Notes under the pieces: model-generated
Told to the model about the DNA's origin: nothing
What the model saw: the letters and a program-made list of their open reading frames with translations, nothing else
The model's database searches: none
NCBI RefSeq assembly: GCF_002723915.1
Contig: NZ_BEWL01000008.1
Coordinates: 62,001 to 126,000 of the forward strand
Reading direction: 5' to 3'
DNA from: Gluconobacter albidus
GTDB taxonomy: Bacteria; Pseudomonadota; Alphaproteobacteria; Acetobacterales; Acetobacteraceae
Length of the DNA stretch: 64,000 bases
Part shown: positions 27,762 through 37,539 of the stretch, piece after piece
Layout of the letters: each line of letters begins with the position of its first letter
How positions within the stretch are numbered: the stretch's first letter is position 1
Made by a program: the position numbers and the translations under genes

Positions 27762-30458
27762 TCAGTCTTCCGACGACGTGTCGGAAACAGTCTTACGCTT
27801 CCGCGGCGTTGTGGTTTTCGTCTTTGTGGCAGATTTGGCCGGGATACGCTTCGTTACCGTCTTCGGAGCGGCCTCGCCTTCTTCCGAAGACGCAACGGCT
27901 TTCTTGGCCTTTGCCGTTTTCGGAGCCGCTTTTTTCGCGGAAGTTTTTTTTGCGCCGCCTTTCAGGGGTTTGCCCTTTTCCGCCAGAAGCGCCACCGCTT
28001 CATCGAGCGTGACCTCCTCCATGTCCTGCCCCTTCGGCAGGTTGGCGATCAGCTGACCATGCTGGGCGTAGGGGCCGAACCGCCCCTTGCGGATCATGAC
28101 CGCTTCTCCGTCCTTGGGGTGTGGTCCCAGATTGCGGATGGAGGCGAGCTTTTTTGCCAGCGAATCCACGGCCCGGTTCAGCCCGACGGTCAGGACGTCG
28201 TCGTCCTTGTCGAGCGTGCCGTAGATGGCCCCCATCTTCACATAGGGCCCGAACCGACCAAGGCCAGCCTCGATCTTCTCGCCCGTTTCGGGGTGAAGGC
28301 CGACCAGACGCGGCAGGGAGAGCAGGCCCAGCGCCTGTTCTATGGTCATGGTGTTGCCATCGAGGCCCTTGGGAATGGTCGTCCGCTTGGGCTTGGCCTT
28401 CTTGTCCTCGGGATTGGGTTCGCCGCGCTGGATGTAGAGCCCGTACGGCCCGCGACGGATCGAGATATCCTCGCCGGTGTCCGGGTCCTGTCCCAGAACT
28501 TTCGGGCCGTCATTCAGACCTTCGGTATCGCCTTCCTCGGCCACCAGACGGCGGGTGAACTGGCAGGTCGGATAATTCGAACAGCCGATGAACGCGCCGA
28601 ACTTGCCAAGCCGCAGGCCCAGCCTCCCGGTTCCGCAGGACGTGCAGACGCGTGGATCGCCGCCATCGGGGCGGGGCGGGAAGAAATGCGGCCCGAGGTC
28701 CTCGTCCAGAGCGTCGATGACGTCCGAGATTTTCAGGTCCTTGGTCTGCGCCACGGCAGCGGAGAAATCATGCCAGAACGCTGCCATGACGTCGTGCCAG
28801 TCGGCACGGCCGCCCGAAATGTCGTCAAGCTGTTCTTCAAGTGAGGCCGTGAAGCCCGAATCCACATAGCGCTCGAAGAAGGACGTCAGGAACGCCGTGA
28901 CCAGCCGTCCACGGTCTTCGGGAATAAAGCGCCGTGCATCCAGCCGCACGTAATTGCGGTCCCGCAGCACGCCCAGAATGGAGGCATAGGTCGAGGGACG
29001 GCCAATGCCGATCTCTTCCATTTTCTTGACGAGCGAGGCTTCCGAATAACGCGGAGGCGGCTGGGTGAAATGCTGTTCGGCATCCACGGCGCCGGTCGTC
29101 AGGCGATCGCCTTCCTTCATCGGTGGCAGGAGCTTACCGTCTTCGTCCTCGACCTTGGTGTCGTCCCGGCCTTCGATATAGAGCTTGAGAAAGCCGTCGA
29201 ATGCGATGGTCGAGCCCGTGGCGCGCAGAAGCGTCTGACCGCTGGCATCAGCCAGCGTCACTGCGACCTGATCCAGTTCCGCCGACTGCATCTGCGAGGC
29301 GACGGAGCGCTTCCAGATCAGGTCGTACAGCTTTTTCTGTTCGGGTGTCAGCGCATGAGCGACGTCCTGGGGCGTCAGGAAAACATCCGTCGGGCGGATG
29401 GCCTCATGGGCCTCCTGCGCATTCTTGGCCTTGGTGGAATAGGCCCGCGGGGAATCCGGCACATAGTCGTCCCCGAACGCCTTGCCGATATGCCCGCGGA
29501 TGGATCCGATGGCTTCCTTTGCCATCGTCACACCGTCGGTTCGCATATAGGTGATCAGACCGGTGGTTTCGCCGCGCAGATCCACACCTTCGTAAAGCTG
29601 CTGCGCCGTGCGCATCGTCGTTTGTGCGCTCATGCCGAGCTTGCGGGAGGCCTCCTGCTGAAGGGTCGACGTCGTGAATGGCGGCGGTGGATTGCGCTTG
29701 GTGCGCTTGCGCTCGACAGAGCGGACCGTGAACTGGCCGCCCAGAACCGTATCGCGCGCTCCGAATGCCAGCTGTTCGTTGTTCAGGTCGAACTGGTCGA
29801 GTTTTTCACCCTTCAGATGCGTCAGACGGGCCTGAAAAGCGGCCTTGCCGGGCGTCGTGAAGCCGCCGGTGACGGTCCAGTATTCCTTGGGGCGGAAAAC
29901 CTCGATTTCGGCTTCGCGCTCACAGATCAGACGCAGCGCCACTGACTGCACACGCCCGGCACTCCGGCTGCCCGGCAGCTTGCGCCACAGGACGGGAGAC
30001 AGCGTGAAGCCCACCAGATAATCCAGCGCGCGGCGGGCCAGATAGGCGTCGATCAGCGGGCGGTCCAGCTCACGCGGGGCCGCCATCGCCGCCGTGACGG
30101 CCGATTTGGTGATTTCGTTGAAGGTGACGCGATGGACGTCCACGTTCTTCAGAAGCTTCTTTTCTTCCAGAACGCTGCGGACATGCCACGAAATCGCTTC
30201 GCCTTCGCGATCCGGGTCAGTGGCGAGATAGAGGTTTTTCGCCCCCTTCAGCGCCTTCGTGATGGCGGAGATCTGCTTTGCGCCGCGTTCATCCGTCTGC
30301 CAGCTCATGGCAAAGTTCTCGTCCGGGCGCACGCTTCCGTCCTTGGGCGGCAGATCCCGCACATGTCCGAATGAAGCGAGCACGGTATATCCGCTTCCCA
30401 GATACTTGTTGATCGTCTTGGCCTTTGCCGGGCTCTCGACCACCACAACGTCCGTCAT
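27762..30458 (-). CDS. topA: DNA topoisomerase I
   Basis: About 898 residues from ATG 30458 (GGAG seven bases upstream). The TOPRIM domain opens with VVVESPAKAKTINKYLG and has DPDREGEAI; the catalytic Tyr is in GLITYMRTDGV. The C-terminus has one four-Cys zinc finger (CTSCG...CSNYPTC), then several GxFGPY-type repeats, and a Lys/Ala-rich tail of about 70 residues, a usual alphaproteobacterial ending. It relaxes negative supercoils. It lies 25 bases after dprA, an order common in Alphaproteobacteria (plsY, dprA, topA). Confidence 0.96.
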   Translation of the reverse strand: MTDVVVVESPAKAKTINKYLGSGYTVLASFGHVRDLPPKDGSVRPDENFAMSWQTDERGAKQISAITKALKGAKNLYLATDPDREGEAISWHVRSVLEEKKLLKNVDVHRVTFNEITKSAVTAAMAAPRELDRPLIDAYLARRALDYLVGFTLSPVLWRKLPGSRSAGRVQSVALRLICEREAEIEVFRPKEYWTVTGGFTTPGKAAFQARLTHLKGEKLDQFDLNNEQLAFGARDTVLGGQFTVRSVERKRTKRNPPPPFTTSTLQQEASRKLGMSAQTTMRTAQQLYEGVDLRGETTGLITYMRTDGVTMAKEAIGSIRGHIGKAFGDDYVPDSPRAYSTKAKNAQEAHEAIRPTDVFLTPQDVAHALTPEQKKLYDLIWKRSVASQMQSAELDQVAVTLADASGQTLLRATGSTIAFDGFLKLYIEGRDDTKVEDEDGKLLPPMKEGDRLTTGAVDAEQHFTQPPPRYSEASLVKKMEEIGIGRPSTYASILGVLRDRNYVRLDARRFIPEDRGRLVTAFLTSFFERYVDSGFTASLEEQLDDISGGRADWHDVMAAFWHDFSAAVAQTKDLKISDVIDALDEDLGPHFFPPRPDGGDPRVCTSCGTGRLGLRLGKFGAFIGCSNYPTCQFTRRLVAEEGDTEGLNDGPKVLGQDPDTGEDISIRRGPYGLYIQRGEPNPEDKKAKPKRTTIPKGLDGNTMTIEQALGLLSLPRLVGLHPETGEKIEAGLGRFGPYVKMGAIYGTLDKDDDVLTVGLNRAVDSLAKKLASIRNLGPHPKDGEAVMIRKGRFGPYAQHGQLIANLPKGQDMEEVTLDEAVALLAEKGKPLKGGAKKTSAKKAAPKTAKAKKAVASSEEGEAAPKTVTKRIPAKSATKTKTTTPRKRKTVSDTSSED

Positions 30459-30483
30459 CGCCACTCCGGTATTCCGCGTCACT

Positions 30484-31668
30484 TCAGTTCGGCAGCAACG
30501 CCACGCGTCCGCCGGGCACAAACTCCACAACCCCGCCGAGCTCCAGCTCGGCCAGCGTCGCAAGCACTGCCGACACGGAGAACTGGCAGCGGCGCACCAC
30601 ATCGTCAACTGCTACAGGCGTCACGGAGAGAAGAGGCCGCACGCTCTGCTGCACCAGATCGGGGTCAATCCAGCCGGCATCGGGGATGTCACCCCATGCG
30701 GACGATGGTTCGGAAAACCCGGTCAAAGGCGGGGTGTGGCCTGCTGAACGCTGCCAGGGCACGGGGTCGCGTGCGGGAAGTTCCAGCGGCGAGGCCTGAA
30801 GAATATCGTCAATATTTTCTGTCAGGGTCGCCTGGCCCGTTTTCAGAAGATGATTGCCGCCCCGTGACCGCGGATCGAGCGGCGAGCCCGGCACGACCAG
30901 AAGTTCGCGGTTATAGGACTGGGCCAGATCAGCCGTGATCAGCGTGCCGGAGTCCAGCGCGGCCTCAATGATGAGGCAGCCCAGCGAAATCCCGGCAATC
31001 AGGCGGTTTCGTCGTGGGAAATGGCGGGCCAGCGGCACGGTTCCCAGCAGGGCTTCCGTCACCAGACAGCCCTTTTCGGCAATCTGTTGCTGAAGGGATG
31101 CATTCTCGGGCGGATAGACATGATCCAGCCCTCCGGCGATCGCGGCCACCGTCAGGCCCGGATAGAGGGCGGCGGCATGCGCGGCCGAGTCGATGCCCCG
31201 CGCCAGCCCTGAAACCACGCAGATTCCGGCATGGGCCATTTCGGCCGCAAGGCTTTCGGCAATCCGGATTCCCGCAGCCGAAGCATTGCGTGCTCCCACA
31301 ATCCCCACGGACCGCATCGACAGTTTGTCGACATTCCCGAGCGTGAACAGGACAGGGGGCGCATCCGGCACCCGCGACAGCAGGAGCGGATAGTCCGCAT
31401 CCCCCCGCAGCAGCATTTTCCCACCCAGTTTTTCAAGGCGCTCCAGTTCGTCTGCCATGCGGGAGACGGACGGAATGGCAGGATCATCCTGACGTCCCGC
31501 CTTGCGCATCCGTCCCGGCAGGGCCGCCAGAGCAGCTCCCGCGCTGCCATACTGCGTCATCAGTCGCGCAAAGTTGACCGGACCGACGCCCGGCGTCTGC
31601 GACAGGCGTAGCGTGTCGATTCGGTCTGTTGCGGATATGACGGGAGAGGGGGCTGCGGAAGCTGTCAT
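30484..31668 (-). CDS. dprA: DNA processing protein DprA
   Basis: A 394-residue protein. The N-terminal helix-hairpin-helix region is LRLSQTPGVGPVNFARL. The Rossmann-like core has VGIVGARNAS, SGLARGIDSAAH, PPENASLQQQIAEKG, PRRNRLIAGIS and TADLAQSYNRELLVVPG. The C-terminal winged helix is VDDVVRRCQFSVSAVLATLAELELGG. DprA loads RecA onto incoming single-stranded DNA in natural transformation. comEC occurs 6 kb away in this window. It lies between plsY and topA in the same orientation. Confidence 0.92.
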   Translation of the reverse strand: MTASAAPSPVISATDRIDTLRLSQTPGVGPVNFARLMTQYGSAGAALAALPGRMRKAGRQDDPAIPSVSRMADELERLEKLGGKMLLRGDADYPLLLSRVPDAPPVLFTLGNVDKLSMRSVGIVGARNASAAGIRIAESLAAEMAHAGICVVSGLARGIDSAAHAAALYPGLTVAAIAGGLDHVYPPENASLQQQIAEKGCLVTEALLGTVPLARHFPRRNRLIAGISLGCLIIEAALDSGTLITADLAQSYNRELLVVPGSPLDPRSRGGNHLLKTGQATLTENIDDILQASPLELPARDPVPWQRSAGHTPPLTGFSEPSSAWGDIPDAGWIDPDLVQQSVRPLLSVTPVAVDDVVRRCQFSVSAVLATLAELELGGVVEFVPGGRVALLPN

Positions 31669-31714
31669 AAGGTCTTTCTCCTTAAGGCAGATTCCTTAAC
31701 AGGCACTTAAAATC

Positions 31715-32347
31715 TTAGGAACGGGGCGCTTGGTCCACGCTCACGCGCGGCTCTTGGCCCGTTAGAAGGCGCGCAATATTGCTCCAGTGCCGGGCCCAGA
31801 TCAGCAGCGAGACGAGTAGCGTCGCCACAGGAATGGGGGAGTGCAGCGTGCGTCCGGACAGCAGCACCATCAGCACCGGCGCGAGCAGAAACGCCGCCAG
31901 AGCGCCGGCTGAGGAAATCCGGCTCAGGCGTGCGACCAGCAGCCAGACCACACAGCAGCCCAGCCCGACCGGCCAGGACAGGACCCAGATCGTTCCGAGC
32001 CCTGTCGCGACGCCTTTGCCGCCCCTGAAGCCGAGCCAGACCGGAAAACAGTGCCCGAGAACGACGGCGACGGTTCCCACAGCCATGGTCATCTCGCCCG
32101 CACCGGGGAAGAAAAACCGTGCGATCAGGACCGCTGCAGCTCCCTTGAGCGCATCCAGCAGCAGCGTGGCCGCCGCCAGACCGCGTCGTCCCGTGCGCAG
32201 AACGTTGGTTGCGCCGATATTGCCCGAACCGATCTTGCGGATGTCCCCGCCGCCAGAAAGCGCCGTCAGCAGAAGCCCGAACGGGATGCTTCCGATGACG
32301 TAGGACACGAGAAACAGCAGAATGAGCTGTGCCTGAAAACCGCTCAA
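31715..32347 (-). CDS. plsY: Glycerol-3-phosphate acyltransferase PlsY
   Basis: A 210-residue protein with about five transmembrane helices. PlsY signatures are present: SYVIGSIPFGLLLT, KIGSGNIGATNVLRTG, VLGHCFPVWLGFRGGKGVATGLG. It transfers acyl groups from acyl-phosphate to glycerol-3-phosphate, the first step of phospholipid synthesis. The start overlaps the end of the dihydroorotase-like gene by four bases. The partner plsX is not in the window. Confidence 0.93.
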   Translation of the reverse strand: MSGFQAQLILLFLVSYVIGSIPFGLLLTALSGGGDIRKIGSGNIGATNVLRTGRRGLAAATLLLDALKGAAAVLIARFFFPGAGEMTMAVGTVAVVLGHCFPVWLGFRGGKGVATGLGTIWVLSWPVGLGCCVVWLLVARLSRISSAGALAAFLLAPVLMVLLSGRTLHSPIPVATLLVSLLIWARHWSNIARLLTGQEPRVSVDQAPRS

Positions 32348-33630
32348 GACCGTGCCTCCGCCAGTCCGTCAGCGGTGAAGACTTCCATGCCCCGCTTGAA
32401 CGTCCGCAGGACACGGCCTTTCAGATTCCGGCCGTCAAACGGTGTGTTCTGGGCGCGTCCCGGCAGCTCTCCGGCGACCACTGTCCATGATCCTTCCGGA
32501 TCGAACAGGCACAGATCGGCATCGCTCCCGATGGCCAGCGTTCCGGCATCAAGGCCCAGCAGGGCAGCCGGAGCGGACGTCACCAGCCGCAACGCATCTA
32601 CAAGCGGCAGTCCCGCGCCCAGTGTCACACCCAGCAGCGTGACCAGTCCGGTGCCCCCGGCGCGGGCCTGTGCAAAAGGAAGCCGCTTGTCATCCGCATC
32701 CGCCGGAGCATGGTCTGAGGCTACGGCGTCAATCGTTCCGTCCGCCAGCGCGGCACAGACGGCCTGCCGGTCGGCGTCGTTGCGCAGGGGGGGCGAGAGT
32801 TTCGCGTAGGTGCGGAAGTCGCCGATATCGTCTTCGGTCATGGCAAAATAGGGCGGCGCCGTATCGCAGGTCACGCGTACGCCCCGGCTCTTGGCCGTAC
32901 GGATCAGGTCCAGCCCCTCTGCCGTCGAGACATGCGCGAAATGCAGCCGCGCGCCTGTCATGGCCGCCAGACGCAGATCGCGGGCGATCATGATGGCCTC
33001 GGCTTCGGCCGGAACCTGCGGCAGACCCATTCGCACCGCGCGGGCTCCGGCCGTGGCACACGCGCCTTTGGCCAGAGACGGATCTTCCGGATGCTGCACC
33101 ACGATGGCGTCCAGAAAACGCGAATAGGACAGCAGGTTGCGCATCTGCTTGGCGTCTGAAATCGCGCGGGTTCCGTCCGTGAACGCCACGGCTCCGGCGT
33201 TACGCAACAGCCCGAGTTCGGCCATTTCGCCGCCCTCGCAGCCGCGCGTCAGCGCGCCGTAAGGATGGATCGAGACCATACCCGTCTCTTCGCCCCGGAC
33301 CCGCAGCAGATGCACGAGGGCCGGATTGTCGATCGGTGGCGAGGTGTTGGGCAGGACCGCCATGGTGGTAATGCCACCCGCGACGGCAGCCCGCGCCCCG
33401 GAAGACACGCTCTCACGGTACTCCGACCCCGGCTCCCCGAGTGCGACGCGCATGTCCACCAGCCCGGGACACAGCACGGCTCCTGCGCCATCAATGATCC
33501 ACGCGCCTTCGGGAACCGACCCGTCTTCGCAGGCGACGATCTTCCCCTGGCGCACCACAAGTCGCCCGGTCTCATCGCGGCCCGAAGCCGGGTCGATCAG
33601 TCGGACATTTTCAAAAACGATATCGCTCAT
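32344..33630 (-). CDS. pyrX: Dihydroorotase-like protein, probably inactive (PyrX/PyrC' type)
   Basis: A 428-residue type I dihydroorotase homologue next to pyrB. The family metal-binding HxH after PGLID is replaced: the sequence reads [14 protein letters not shown], so positions 61 and 63 are Arg and Ala instead of His, and Arg65 is Gly. Other ligands are kept: Asp152, His180 in QHPED, His233 in HVSTAEG and Asp306 in SDHAP. This pattern matches pseudo-dihydroorotases that assemble with aspartate carbamoyltransferase as a structural partner in Pseudomonas. A separate active pyrC would then be needed elsewhere. It overlaps pyrB and plsY by four bases each. Annotation pipelines would probably call it plain dihydroorotase. 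Confidence 0.85.
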   Translation of the reverse strand: MSDIVFENVRLIDPASGRDETGRLVVRQGKIVACEDGSVPEGAWIIDGAGAVLCPGLVDMRVALGEPGSEYRESVSSGARAAVAGGITTMAVLPNTSPPIDNPALVHLLRVRGEETGMVSIHPYGALTRGCEGGEMAELGLLRNAGAVAFTDGTRAISDAKQMRNLLSYSRFLDAIVVQHPEDPSLAKGACATAGARAVRMGLPQVPAEAEAIMIARDLRLAAMTGARLHFAHVSTAEGLDLIRTAKSRGVRVTCDTAPPYFAMTEDDIGDFRTYAKLSPPLRNDADRQAVCAALADGTIDAVASDHAPADADDKRLPFAQARAGGTGLVTLLGVTLGAGLPLVDALRLVTSAPAALLGLDAGTLAIGSDADLCLFDPEGSWTVVAGELPGRAQNTPFDGRNLKGRVLRTFKRGMEVFTADGLAEARS

Positions 33631-34568
33631 ACCGGCATCCGTGCCCGGGACAGACGGTCCAGAACCGCCATCCGCACAGCCACGCCCATCTCAACCTGTT
33701 CGGAAATCACGCTCTGATCCGAATCCGCCACGTCCGAGGCGATTTCGACGCCACGGTTCATTGGGCCCGGATGCATGACGAGCGCGCCAGGATTGGCCAG
33801 CGCCAGACGGCGGCGGTCCAGTCCGAAGAAATGGAAATATTCCCGCGCACTTGGCACCAGACCCGCCCCCATGCGCTCCTTCTGAAGCCGCAGGGACATG
33901 ACGACATCCGCGCCATCCAGCGCCTTGTCCATGTCCGAATACAGCGCGACATTGCCGAGCTCAGCCATAGCCCCTGGAAGCAGCGTCGGTGGTCCGACCA
34001 ACCGCACCCGGTTTCCGAATGCCGTCAGCAGATGGATGTTGGAGCGTGCCACCCGGCTGTGCCCGACATCCCCGCAGATGGCGACCGTAAGGCCCTCAAG
34101 GCGACCGAAATGCCGGCGGATGGTCAGCGCATCCAGCAGCGCCTGTGTCGGATGTTCATGCGTGCCGTCGCCCGCATTGACGACGCTGGCTTCGACTTTC
34201 TGCGACAGCAGGGCCGGCGCGCCGGACTGCGCGTGGCGGATGACCAGCAGGTCACAACGCATGGCGTTCAGCGTCGCCGCCGTATCTAGCAGCGTCTCGC
34301 CCTTGTTCACCGAACTTGTGGCGACGGACATGTTGATGACGTCCGCGCCAAGCCGCTTGCCCGCGAGTTCGAAACTCGTGCGGGTGCGGGTGCTGTCTTC
34401 GTAGAACAGGTTGATGACTGTCCGCCCCCGCAGCGCATCACGCGGCGCGGAGCGCGAGCGGCTCAGCAGCGCATAGCTCTCCGCCAGATCGAGGAACGGC
34501 ACGAGCTGTTCGGCCGACAGCCCCTCGATTCCCAGGAGATGCCGGGGGACGGAGGGCCGCTCAGCCAT
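33627..34568 (-). CDS. pyrB: Aspartate carbamoyltransferase catalytic subunit
   Basis: A 313-residue enzyme. Carbamoyl-phosphate and aspartate site motifs are clear: [74 protein letters not shown]. It makes carbamoylaspartate in pyrimidine synthesis. No pyrI regulatory gene is adjacent; the downstream dihydroorotase-like gene probably supplies the partner subunit. It overlaps the gltX end by eight bases. Confidence 0.96.
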   Translation of the reverse strand: MAERPSVPRHLLGIEGLSAEQLVPFLDLAESYALLSRSRSAPRDALRGRTVINLFYEDSTRTRTSFELAGKRLGADVINMSVATSSVNKGETLLDTAATLNAMRCDLLVIRHAQSGAPALLSQKVEASVVNAGDGTHEHPTQALLDALTIRRHFGRLEGLTVAICGDVGHSRVARSNIHLLTAFGNRVRLVGPPTLLPGAMAELGNVALYSDMDKALDGADVVMSLRLQKERMGAGLVPSAREYFHFFGLDRRRLALANPGALVMHPGPMNRGVEIASDVADSDQSVISEQVEMGVAVRMAVLDRLSRARMPV

Positions 34569-35979
34569 CGGTGGACGCGGAGGCGAGAACGGCTGCGATG
34601 CGGGCCAGAACCTCGTCCTGTCCCAGCGCCGCGAGCGTCAGGTCAATACCCGGAGACGTCGTGGAGCCGGTCATGGCCGCGCGCAGCGGCTGGGCCACGG
34701 AGCCGAGCTTGATCTCATGTTTTTCAGCATAGGCGCGCAGCGTTGCATCGACGGTTTCGGGCGTGAAGTCCGAAAGTGCGGCCAAATCCCTGCCTACGCC
34801 CTGCAGAACCGTGCGTCCGTCCTCGCCCAGCAGCTTCTCGGCCTTGGGGGTGAAGGTCAGGGGCAGGGTGAAGCCTGCGAAAGCGGCATTGTCCGCCAGT
34901 TCCACGAGCGTTTTTGCGCGCTCCTTGAGGCCCGGCATCATTGCAAGAATGCGTGCGCGGGTGCGCTCATCGGTGACAACGCCGTCGCGGCCCTGAAGGC
35001 GCTGCATGACGTCATCCGTCAGGCGCACATCATCGGCGACGCGCATCCAGATCCCGTTCAGATGCGCCAGCTTGACGTAATCCATCCGGGACGGGGAGCG
35101 GCCCACGCCATCCAGATCGAACAGCTTGATCTGCTCTTCGCGGGACAGGACTTCGGCATCGCCATGACCCCAGCCCAGACGCAGCAGGTAGTTGCACAGG
35201 GCTTCCGGCAGATAGCCTTCCTCGCGGAAATCCACGACGGACTGTGCGCCATGGCGCTTGGACAGCTTGGCGCCGTCAGGACCGTGGATCAGCGGCAGAT
35301 GTGCGAAATGCGGCAGGTTCCAACCCATGGCGCGATAGATCATGGCCTGACGGAACGTGTTCGTCAGATGATCGTCACCGCGCATGACATGGGTGATGTC
35401 CATATCGTGATCGTCGACGACCACGGCATGCAGATAGGTCGGCGTACCGTCCGAGCGCAGCAGGATCAGGTCGTCCATTTCGGAATTTGCAACCCGGACT
35501 TCGCCCTGCACCAGATCCTTGATGATCGTCTCGCCGTCACGCGGGGCCTTCAGACGCACGACATAGGGTGCACCGGCGGGCGCTTCGGACGGATCGCGGT
35601 CCCGCCATGTGCCGTCGTAACGGGGCGGGCGCTTCTCGGCCATGGCCTTCTCACGCATGGCGGTCAGTTCTTCGGGGGTGCAGAAGCACTTGTAGGCCTG
35701 ACCCTTTTCCAGAAGCTCAAGCGCCACTTCCGTATGGCGGTCCTGCCGGGCGGACTGGAAAACCGGTTCCGCATCCGCCTCGATTCCCATCCAGGCCAGA
35801 CCGTCAAAGATCACGTCCACGGCTTTTTGAGTGGAGCGTTCCTTGTCGGTGTCCTCGATCCTCAGGAGGAATTCGCCGCCGTGATGACGGGCAAAGAGGA
35901 AATTGAACAGGGCGGCGCGGGCGTTGCCGACATGCAGCAGACCCGTCGGGGAGGGGGCAAATCGCGTACGGATGGTCAT
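34561..35979 (-). CDS. gltX: Glutamyl-tRNA synthetase
   Basis: A 472-residue class I synthetase. The HIGH-type motif is [17 protein letters not shown], the catalytic core has [11 protein letters not shown], the KMSKS equivalent is [11 protein letters not shown], and the all-helical anticodon domain fills the C-terminal third. Many alphaproteobacteria use GluRS both for Glu and, with GatCAB, for Gln, and some carry two copies; which applies here cannot be judged. It is the first gene of the minus-strand run leading to pyrB and topA. Confidence 0.95.
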   Translation of the reverse strand: MTIRTRFAPSPTGLLHVGNARAALFNFLFARHHGGEFLLRIEDTDKERSTQKAVDVIFDGLAWMGIEADAEPVFQSARQDRHTEVALELLEKGQAYKCFCTPEELTAMREKAMAEKRPPRYDGTWRDRDPSEAPAGAPYVVRLKAPRDGETIIKDLVQGEVRVANSEMDDLILLRSDGTPTYLHAVVVDDHDMDITHVMRGDDHLTNTFRQAMIYRAMGWNLPHFAHLPLIHGPDGAKLSKRHGAQSVVDFREEGYLPEALCNYLLRLGWGHGDAEVLSREEQIKLFDLDGVGRSPSRMDYVKLAHLNGIWMRVADDVRLTDDVMQRLQGRDGVVTDERTRARILAMMPGLKERAKTLVELADNAAFAGFTLPLTFTPKAEKLLGEDGRTVLQGVGRDLAALSDFTPETVDATLRAYAEKHEIKLGSVAQPLRAAMTGSTTSPGIDLTLAALGQDEVLARIAAVLASASTDG

Positions 35980-36157
35980 GCCGCCGTCATATCATGCTCT
36001 GACCTGCGCTTCCATCCGCCTGCGCCAGCGGGACTGCGACGCTCCGTCACGCACCATCGCTTTACAAAAAGCTAAGGTTCTTCAAGCGCGTGTGATTTCC
36101 AGCCGCCTCCCGAAGCGGCCTATTGTGACGTTCAATAGTCCGGGTGGTGCCTTTCCA

Positions 36158-36745
36158 ATGAACAGACGAGATTTCAATGCCCTGCTGGCAGGGCTGGGTC
36201 TGACCTTCGGAGAGGGGAAGATCCATCACGCCAGTGCCACGACCTCCCGTGTGGATGTCTTTACGCTGCGCGCCAATGACTGGGTTCCGAACAATCCGGA
36301 GTTGCCTGTCATCGTCTATCGCAATGCGCTCGAAGCCGGGCCGGATCGCGAGGCGGTGTATGAAAACCTGTTCAGCCGGAACGGCTGGCCGCCGCAGTGG
36401 CGCAACGGTGTCTATCCGTTTCATCACTATCACAGCCTTGGTCATGAAGTTCTGGGCTTTTCCAACGGTTCCGCGCGCCTGATGCTGGGAGGGCCGAATG
36501 CCCGGACGGTCGAGGTGCGCGGTGGCGACATCGCCGTGCTTCCGGCCGGAACGGGGCACTGCAATCTCGGATCGGACACGGAGTTCACCGTCATCGGCGC
36601 CTATCCGCCCAACCAGTCTTTCGACATCCTCCGCGCCGCCCCCACGGCGGAGCAGAGTGCCCGTATTCACGGCCTGCCCTTCCCGAAAACCGATCCGGTT
36701 CAGGGCGCAGCAGGTGTTCTCGCACGGGAGTGGCACCCATCATGA
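36158..36745 (+). CDS. Cupin protein (YjlB-like) with twin-arginine-type signal
   Basis: A 195-residue protein. The N-terminus NRRDFNALLAGLGL has an RR-x-F followed by a hydrophobic stretch, as in Tat signal peptides. The body is a single cupin domain resembling B. subtilis YjlB: PFHHYHSLGHEVLGF supplies several metal-ligand His, and GGDIAVLPAGTGHCNLGS and VIGAYPPNQ follow. The substrate is unknown. A longer frame reaching 35903 overlaps the gltX start and lacks support. The last bases overlap the next gene (ATGA), tying the two products together. Confidence 0.75.
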   Translation: MNRRDFNALLAGLGLTFGEGKIHHASATTSRVDVFTLRANDWVPNNPELPVIVYRNALEAGPDREAVYENLFSRNGWPPQWRNGVYPFHHYHSLGHEVLGFSNGSARLMLGGPNARTVEVRGGDIAVLPAGTGHCNLGSDTEFTVIGAYPPNQSFDILRAAPTAEQSARIHGLPFPKTDPVQGAAGVLAREWHPS

Positions 36746-37467
36746 CGGGTTTTCCTCTCAGGCGCCGTCCTTTCCTTGCAGCGCTCGCGGGGCTGGCCAC
36801 GGTCAGCAGCGCCAGTGCGGTTGAGGCGACGAGCCAGAAAATGCGGATCGGCATTATCGGCACAGGTCATGTTGGCACAACGCTGGCTGAACTCTGGGTC
36901 CATGCGGGTTATCCCGTCATGGTGTCGTCGCGTTCCCTGAGCGAGGCGCAGTCTCTGGCCACGTCGCTGGGGCCGCTCGCCACGGCCGGAACCCCGGCGC
37001 AGGCGGCGGCTTATGGCGATGTGGTGGTTCTTGCCGTCCCCTATGGCGCCATTCCGCAGCTTGGCCCGCAGCTCAGCCGGACGCTGCTGGACAAGGTTCT
37101 GCTCGATCCGTCCAATCCCTATCCCTGGCGGGATGGGGCGATTGCGGACACGGCGCAGCGGGACGGGGCAGGGGTGACGACACAGCGTTATTTCCCTTCG
37201 GCGCATGTGGTGCGGGCGTTCAACTCCATCGACATGACCACGCTGCGTTCGGAGGCGCATCGTGCTTCGCCGCTTCTGGCGGTTCCTGTGGCAGGGGATG
37301 ATGCGCAGGCTGTGTCGCAGGTGACGACGCTGGTGAAGGCGGCCGGATTCGATCCTGTCGTGACCGGCAATCTTGCAACCGCAAGGCTGTTTCAGCCTGG
37401 AAATACGGGGTTTGAACTGGAGCGGGATGCTACCGGTCTGAAACAGGCGCTGCACCTTCCGCAGTAG
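36742..37467 (+). CDS. NADP-binding F420-reductase-like protein with Tat-type signal
   Basis: A 241-residue protein. The N-terminus PLRRRPFLAALAGLATVSSASA looks like a twin-arginine signal. The mature part begins with a Rossmann fold, MRIGIIGTGHVGTTLAELW (GxGxxG), then VMVSSRS, VVLAVPYGAI, HVVRAFNSIDM and AGFDPVVTGNL, matching the NADP-dependent F420 reductase/ProC-like superfamily. Export of a folded, NADP-loaded enzyme would require Tat. It may not use F420 at all; many family members reduce other substrates. It is translationally coupled to the cupin gene. Confidence 0.75.
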   Translation: MTGFPLRRRPFLAALAGLATVSSASAVEATSQKMRIGIIGTGHVGTTLAELWVHAGYPVMVSSRSLSEAQSLATSLGPLATAGTPAQAAAYGDVVVLAVPYGAIPQLGPQLSRTLLDKVLLDPSNPYPWRDGAIADTAQRDGAGVTTQRYFPSAHVVRAFNSIDMTTLRSEAHRASPLLAVPVAGDDAQAVSQVTTLVKAAGFDPVVTGNLATARLFQPGNTGFELERDATGLKQALHLPQ

Positions 37468-37539
37468 ATTGGGCCGCAGGAGGCGCTGACCTTAATCGGG
37501 GAGGCGCGTCCCGCGGAAAAATCCGTTACGGTTCTGTTT

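Noticed and set aside
32344-33630. Plain active dihydroorotase (pyrC)
   Set aside because: The essential HxH metal ligands are Arg and Ala here, so an inactive partner-subunit reading is better supported.
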